64,000 bases of DNA. Source: Bacillota bacterium. Lineage in GTDB: Bacteria > Bacillota > Clostridia > Christensenellales > Aristaeellaceae. The position numbers and the translations under genes are program-made. Each line of letters starts with the position of its first letter. Positions within the stretch are counted from its first letter, which is position 1. The stretch spans positions 1 to 64,000 of the forward strand of contig JAEZQK010000016.1 of assembly GCA_023413135.1 (NCBI GenBank). The letters are read 5' to 3'. The notes beneath the pieces are model-generated. The model saw only the letters and a list, made by a program, of their open reading frames with translations. It did not search any database and had not been told where the DNA came from. Positions 61,132 through 64,000 of this stretch are shown one piece after another.

Positions 61132-62889
61132 TTGATATCCAGACTGAAAGTGGTTCAGGGAATCAGGAACGGCAAATTGAAAAGGCTGATTGAGGAATGG
61201 CTTTGGATTGGCCGGTACATGAAGCAATATAAATGGCAAATTGCGCTTTATACCTTGCTTGGGATCATCGGCATTGTGTTGGGGCTGGCCGGCAGTGTAG
61301 TATCAAAATACCTCATTGATGCTGTCACAGGGTTTAACACTGCTTCTGCAGGGTTGATCGCCATCTTGTATCTGGGAATGGGCTTTTTGGGCATTGCCAT
61401 CAATGCGTTCGTCAATCGCATTTCAACCCGGATTCAAATGAAGGTTCAGCAGGAGATCCGGGCCGAGGCATTTCACCACGTCATGATGACCGATTGGGAA
61501 TCCATAGCAGATTATCACTCAGGTGACTTGCTGAATCGAACGTCAAATGACACGAGCACCGTATCTAATGCCGTACTTGGATTTGTTCCCGAGCTGATTA
61601 CCAATATCATAAGGTTTGCAGGGGCGCTTTTGATCATTTTATATTTTGATCAAGTGATGGCGTTCATCGCGCTGAGCGGTGCACCTGTGGTGGTTTTAAG
61701 CTCGAAATTTCTTTTGAGCAGGATACGCGCATACCAGGTGGAATCCAAAAAAATATCCAGCGAAATCATGTCATTCAATGAAGAGGCGTTCCAAAATCTG
61801 CAGTTTGTCAAATCATTCGGACTTCTTGGCAACTTTACAGGGAAGATGCGCGCACTGCAAGAGAAAAGCTATGAGCTGAATATGCGGCACAACATGCTTA
61901 CCATCGGCGCGACATCCATCATGGCGCTTCTAGGCTGGCTGATTTCCTTTGCTTGTTATGGCTGGAGCATATACCGCCTTTGGCATGGCGACATCACATA
62001 CGGTACCATGACGCTTTTTCTGCAACTGGCCGGGTCTTTATCCGGATCGTTTGGATCCCTGGTCGGCATTGTGCCTCAAATACTGTCGGCCGGAACATCC
62101 GCCCGGCGGGTAATGGATATTGTTGAGCTGCCATATGAGTGCAATTGCGCGGGCGAAAATGCAAGCGCACTGAAGGACAAGGCAGAAATGAACGGCCTTG
62201 AGATTATGATGGACGGTGTAAGCTTTACTTACAGGAATGGCCGGAGTGTACTTGCCAACGTCAATTTGCATGCAGCATCCGGTGAAATCATTGGCTTGGT
62301 CGGCCCGTCCGGACAGGGCAAGACAACAATATTCCGCATGCTGCTCGGGCTGATAAACCCAAAACAAGGGAGCATGACGGTTTATCCGGATGGGGAACGT
62401 TCGTTAGCCCAGCCAATTGATACGAACACACGCAGCCTATTTGCGTATGTGCCACAGGGGAATATATTGTTCTCCGGTACAGTAGCCGAGAATCTGCGCC
62501 TGGGCCGACCCGATGCAACTGACAGTGAGCTCATTCATGCATTAAAGGATGCATGTATCGACGATGAAGTGCTCAGCCTTCCCGATGGGCTCTATAGCAG
62601 AATCGGTGAGCGGGGATATGGGTTTTCCGAGGGGCAAAATCAACGCATTTCGATAGCCCGCGCTCTTTTGAGTGATGCCCCCATTTTGCTTCTTGATGAA
62701 GCGACATCAGCCCTTGATTTTACCAAAGAACAATGCATTTTGCAAAACATCCACAGACATTACAAGAACAAAATAATAATCATTGCTACTCACCGTCTAA
62801 GTATACTCAATGTATGTACACAAACATATTATGTAAATGCGCAAAATGTCTCATTAATAGAGAGGAGGCTTTCTGCATACTCTACCTGA
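61132..62889 (+). CDS. ABC exporter with fused membrane and ATPase domains
   Basis: A 585-residue half-transporter: six membrane helices (about residues 35-310), then an ATPase with Walker A GPSGQGKTT, signature FSEGQNQRI (in place of LSGGQ) and Walker B ILLLDEATSAL. There is no N-terminal C39 peptidase, so leader removal would need another enzyme, such as the S26 peptidase of this cassette. The start codon is TTG, 11 bases after AAGGAG. It is the last gene of the rightward arm and probably exports the modified peptide; export of lipid-linked material is the alternative. Its end overlaps the opposing LCP gene by eight bases. Confidence 0.9.
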   Translation: MISRLKVVQGIRNGKLKRLIEEWLWIGRYMKQYKWQIALYTLLGIIGIVLGLAGSVVSKYLIDAVTGFNTASAGLIAILYLGMGFLGIAINAFVNRISTRIQMKVQQEIRAEAFHHVMMTDWESIADYHSGDLLNRTSNDTSTVSNAVLGFVPELITNIIRFAGALLIILYFDQVMAFIALSGAPVVVLSSKFLLSRIRAYQVESKKISSEIMSFNEEAFQNLQFVKSFGLLGNFTGKMRALQEKSYELNMRHNMLTIGATSIMALLGWLISFACYGWSIYRLWHGDITYGTMTLFLQLAGSLSGSFGSLVGIVPQILSAGTSARRVMDIVELPYECNCAGENASALKDKAEMNGLEIMMDGVSFTYRNGRSVLANVNLHAASGEIIGLVGPSGQGKTTIFRMLLGLINPKQGSMTVYPDGERSLAQPIDTNTRSLFAYVPQGNILFSGTVAENLRLGRPDATDSELIHALKDACIDDEVLSLPDGLYSRIGERGYGFSEGQNQRISIARALLSDAPILLLDEATSALDFTKEQCILQNIHRHYKNKIIIIATHRLSILNVCTQTYYVNAQNVSLIERRLSAYST

Positions 62890-64000
62890 AATTTACATCA
62901 ATTTCATTGACACTGCGGTCGGCATACCAATACCGACCGGTGCCCCATACAGGCTTTTCCATATTGAACAAGCCGGCTAATGCATCCCCCTTCTTGCGAA
63001 GCTCTTTAGACGCGCCGGTCATGCGCTTTGTATCGCTATCGGACATGGAATCAGCTGCCGTATCAAATGCATTTGCCGTCTGCTCATAGGCCAGGTCGAA
63101 CGCGGCCAGCGCCTCCTTTTGTTCGGCATTCATGGATGCTTCCCCGTATGCGCATATGCCGTCCCGCATAAGCTTTGCAATAGATATATACCGGACAACT
63201 GTAAACCCGTCCTCCATCAGCCATTTGGTATACGCATATGAAACATATTTCAGTTCGGGAACCTTTACGCCATAAACAGTTTGAATGACTTCCCTGCGGT
63301 GATCCTGGTCGGTAAAGGTAAAGTTCCAATCAGCTAAAGCAGAGCGGTATTTCCCGGTGATGACATGGGATCCGATTGCATCAAAATCAATCTGCGTGAC
63401 AAGCGGAAGAAAGGTTACCATTTCGCCTACGCTCATGTTTGTAAAGAAACCATCCTCCAAGCGCTGCAGGGCAGATATGACGCTTGGCAGATGGCCCTTA
63501 TCACTCATCACCTTTTGGATGATGGCCATGATCAGATCCCGCTGCCTGGATGTACGGCCGATGTCGTTGGCGTTCTCCGTAGCGTTTCGCCTGGCGCGCA
63601 AATAGTCCAGAATCCCATTGCCGTTCAAATGCTGCAGTCCCTTATGATATTTTCCGTATGTCCCTGTATAGCTCATCTCCAGCTCAAAGTTCACACCGCC
63701 GATGGCATCGCCAATGGCCGCCATCGCTTTCATATCCACGGCACAGTAATAGTCAATCTTGATGCCGCCAAGCACCCAGGCTGCCGCCTCGCATACCTTT
63801 TGGAATCCCTCTTCCGTTTTTCCGCCGCCGCAGTTGATGGCCGCGTTCAGCTTGTAAATCCCTTTGATTCCAGGGACGTAGGTAAGGGTATCCCTTGGCA
63901 AGGAAACAAGGTCGATTTTTTTCTCATCGAAGTTCACTGCAGCCACAAGAATGGCATCCGTATGATAGTCACTGCCCTTTGCCAAGGCAGCATCGCTTTT
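62882..64000 (-). CDS. LCP family glycopolymer ligase, 5' end beyond the window
   Basis: A partial gene: the C-terminal 370 or so residues are present and the reading frame is still open at the right edge, so the signal-anchor lies outside. It is a close paralog of the protein at 21635-22930 along its whole length, including the C-terminal extension ending WYADRSVNEIDVNFR. LCP residues visible: YHTDAILVAAVNFD, LVSLPRDTLTYVPG and YLRARRN...NDIGRTSRQRDLI, so it looks active. It is transcribed towards, and overlaps by eight bases, the ABC exporter gene. Confidence 0.92.
   Translation of the reverse strand, partial: KSDAALAKGSDYHTDAILVAAVNFDEKKIDLVSLPRDTLTYVPGIKGIYKLNAAINCGGGKTEEGFQKVCEAAAWVLGGIKIDYYCAVDMKAMAAIGDAIGGVNFELEMSYTGTYGKYHKGLQHLNGNGILDYLRARRNATENANDIGRTSRQRDLIMAIIQKVMSDKGHLPSVISALQRLEDGFFTNMSVGEMVTFLPLVTQIDFDAIGSHVITGKYRSALADWNFTFTDQDHRREVIQTVYGVKVPELKYVSYAYTKWLMEDGFTVVRYISIAKLMRDGICAYGEASMNAEQKEALAAFDLAYEQTANAFDTAADSMSDSDTKRMTGASKELRKKGDALAGLFNMEKPVWGTGRYWYADRSVNEIDVNFR

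Overview
The window looks like chromosome of a spore-forming member of the Bacillota (Clostridia-like). A SpoIID gene is followed by a SpoIIQ-type M23 gene, the ribosome binding sites are strong AGGAGG types, intrinsic terminators are abundant, and surface genes are typically Gram-positive (LCP proteins, BY-kinases, PHP phosphatases, TagD). Most of it is moderately GC-rich, with one clearly AT-rich island at about 31.1-40.9 kb. I saw no rRNA, tRNA or CRISPR array. Species cannot be named from this.

Region by region. 0.3-1.6 kb: a RhlE-type DEAD-box helicase with a hairpin-rich leader. 1.9-7.1 kb: a leftward set with a ferredoxin-like aldo/keto reductase, a GH2 beta-mannosidase, a six-bladed PD40 propeller and a secreted DUF2927 protein. 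7.2-11.1 kb: spoIID, a SpoIIQ-like M23 protein and glmS. 11.5-14.6 kb: a fucosidase-like glycosidase and a sugar nucleotidyltransferase. 15.2-18.8 kb: a membrane diguanylate cyclase, a 317-bp element with terminal inverted repeats, and an ECF sigma factor paired with an unrecognised VNG-repeat protein. 19.3-21.4 kb: a membrane-anchored peptidoglycan-binding protein, tail to tail with a pRiA4b/SEC-C protein.

21.6-64.0 kb is one large surface-polysaccharide locus, bracketed by two close LCP ligase paralogs. Its left arm (50.8 down to 21.6 kb, minus strand) runs from regulatory modules (two BY-kinases, two PHP phosphatases, a LoaP-type NusG paralog) into the biosynthetic genes: PglF-type dehydratase, initiating phosphoglycosyltransferase, five glycosyltransferases or GroP-transferases, an acetyltransferase, Wzy, Wzx and TagD. 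It ends with capE-capF-capG (UDP-L-FucNAc), a UDP-GlcA 4-epimerase, a galacturonokinase-like GHMP kinase, a nucleotidyltransferase, UDP-glucose dehydrogenase, VanZ and LCP. The predicted product is a Wzx/Wzy-type acidic polymer with FucNAc, uronic acid and glycerol-phosphate.

The right arm (51.0-62.9 kb, plus strand) starts with a divergent LCP-like protein. A peptide-modification cassette follows: PqqD-type recognition element, radical SAM/SPASM enzyme, a 105-residue precursor with a YxxP leader, HPr-kinase-like protein, SipW-like signal peptidase and NTP_transf_5 nucleotidyltransferase. It runs straight into an intact PHP phosphatase, an anchored Ig-like-domain protein, two more BY-kinases and an ABC exporter. 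This RiPP-like cassette inside a capsule regulon is the most interesting part of the window. Other points worth attention are double-hairpin repeats on both sides of loaP and a PHP phosphatase that has lost two metal-ligand histidines.
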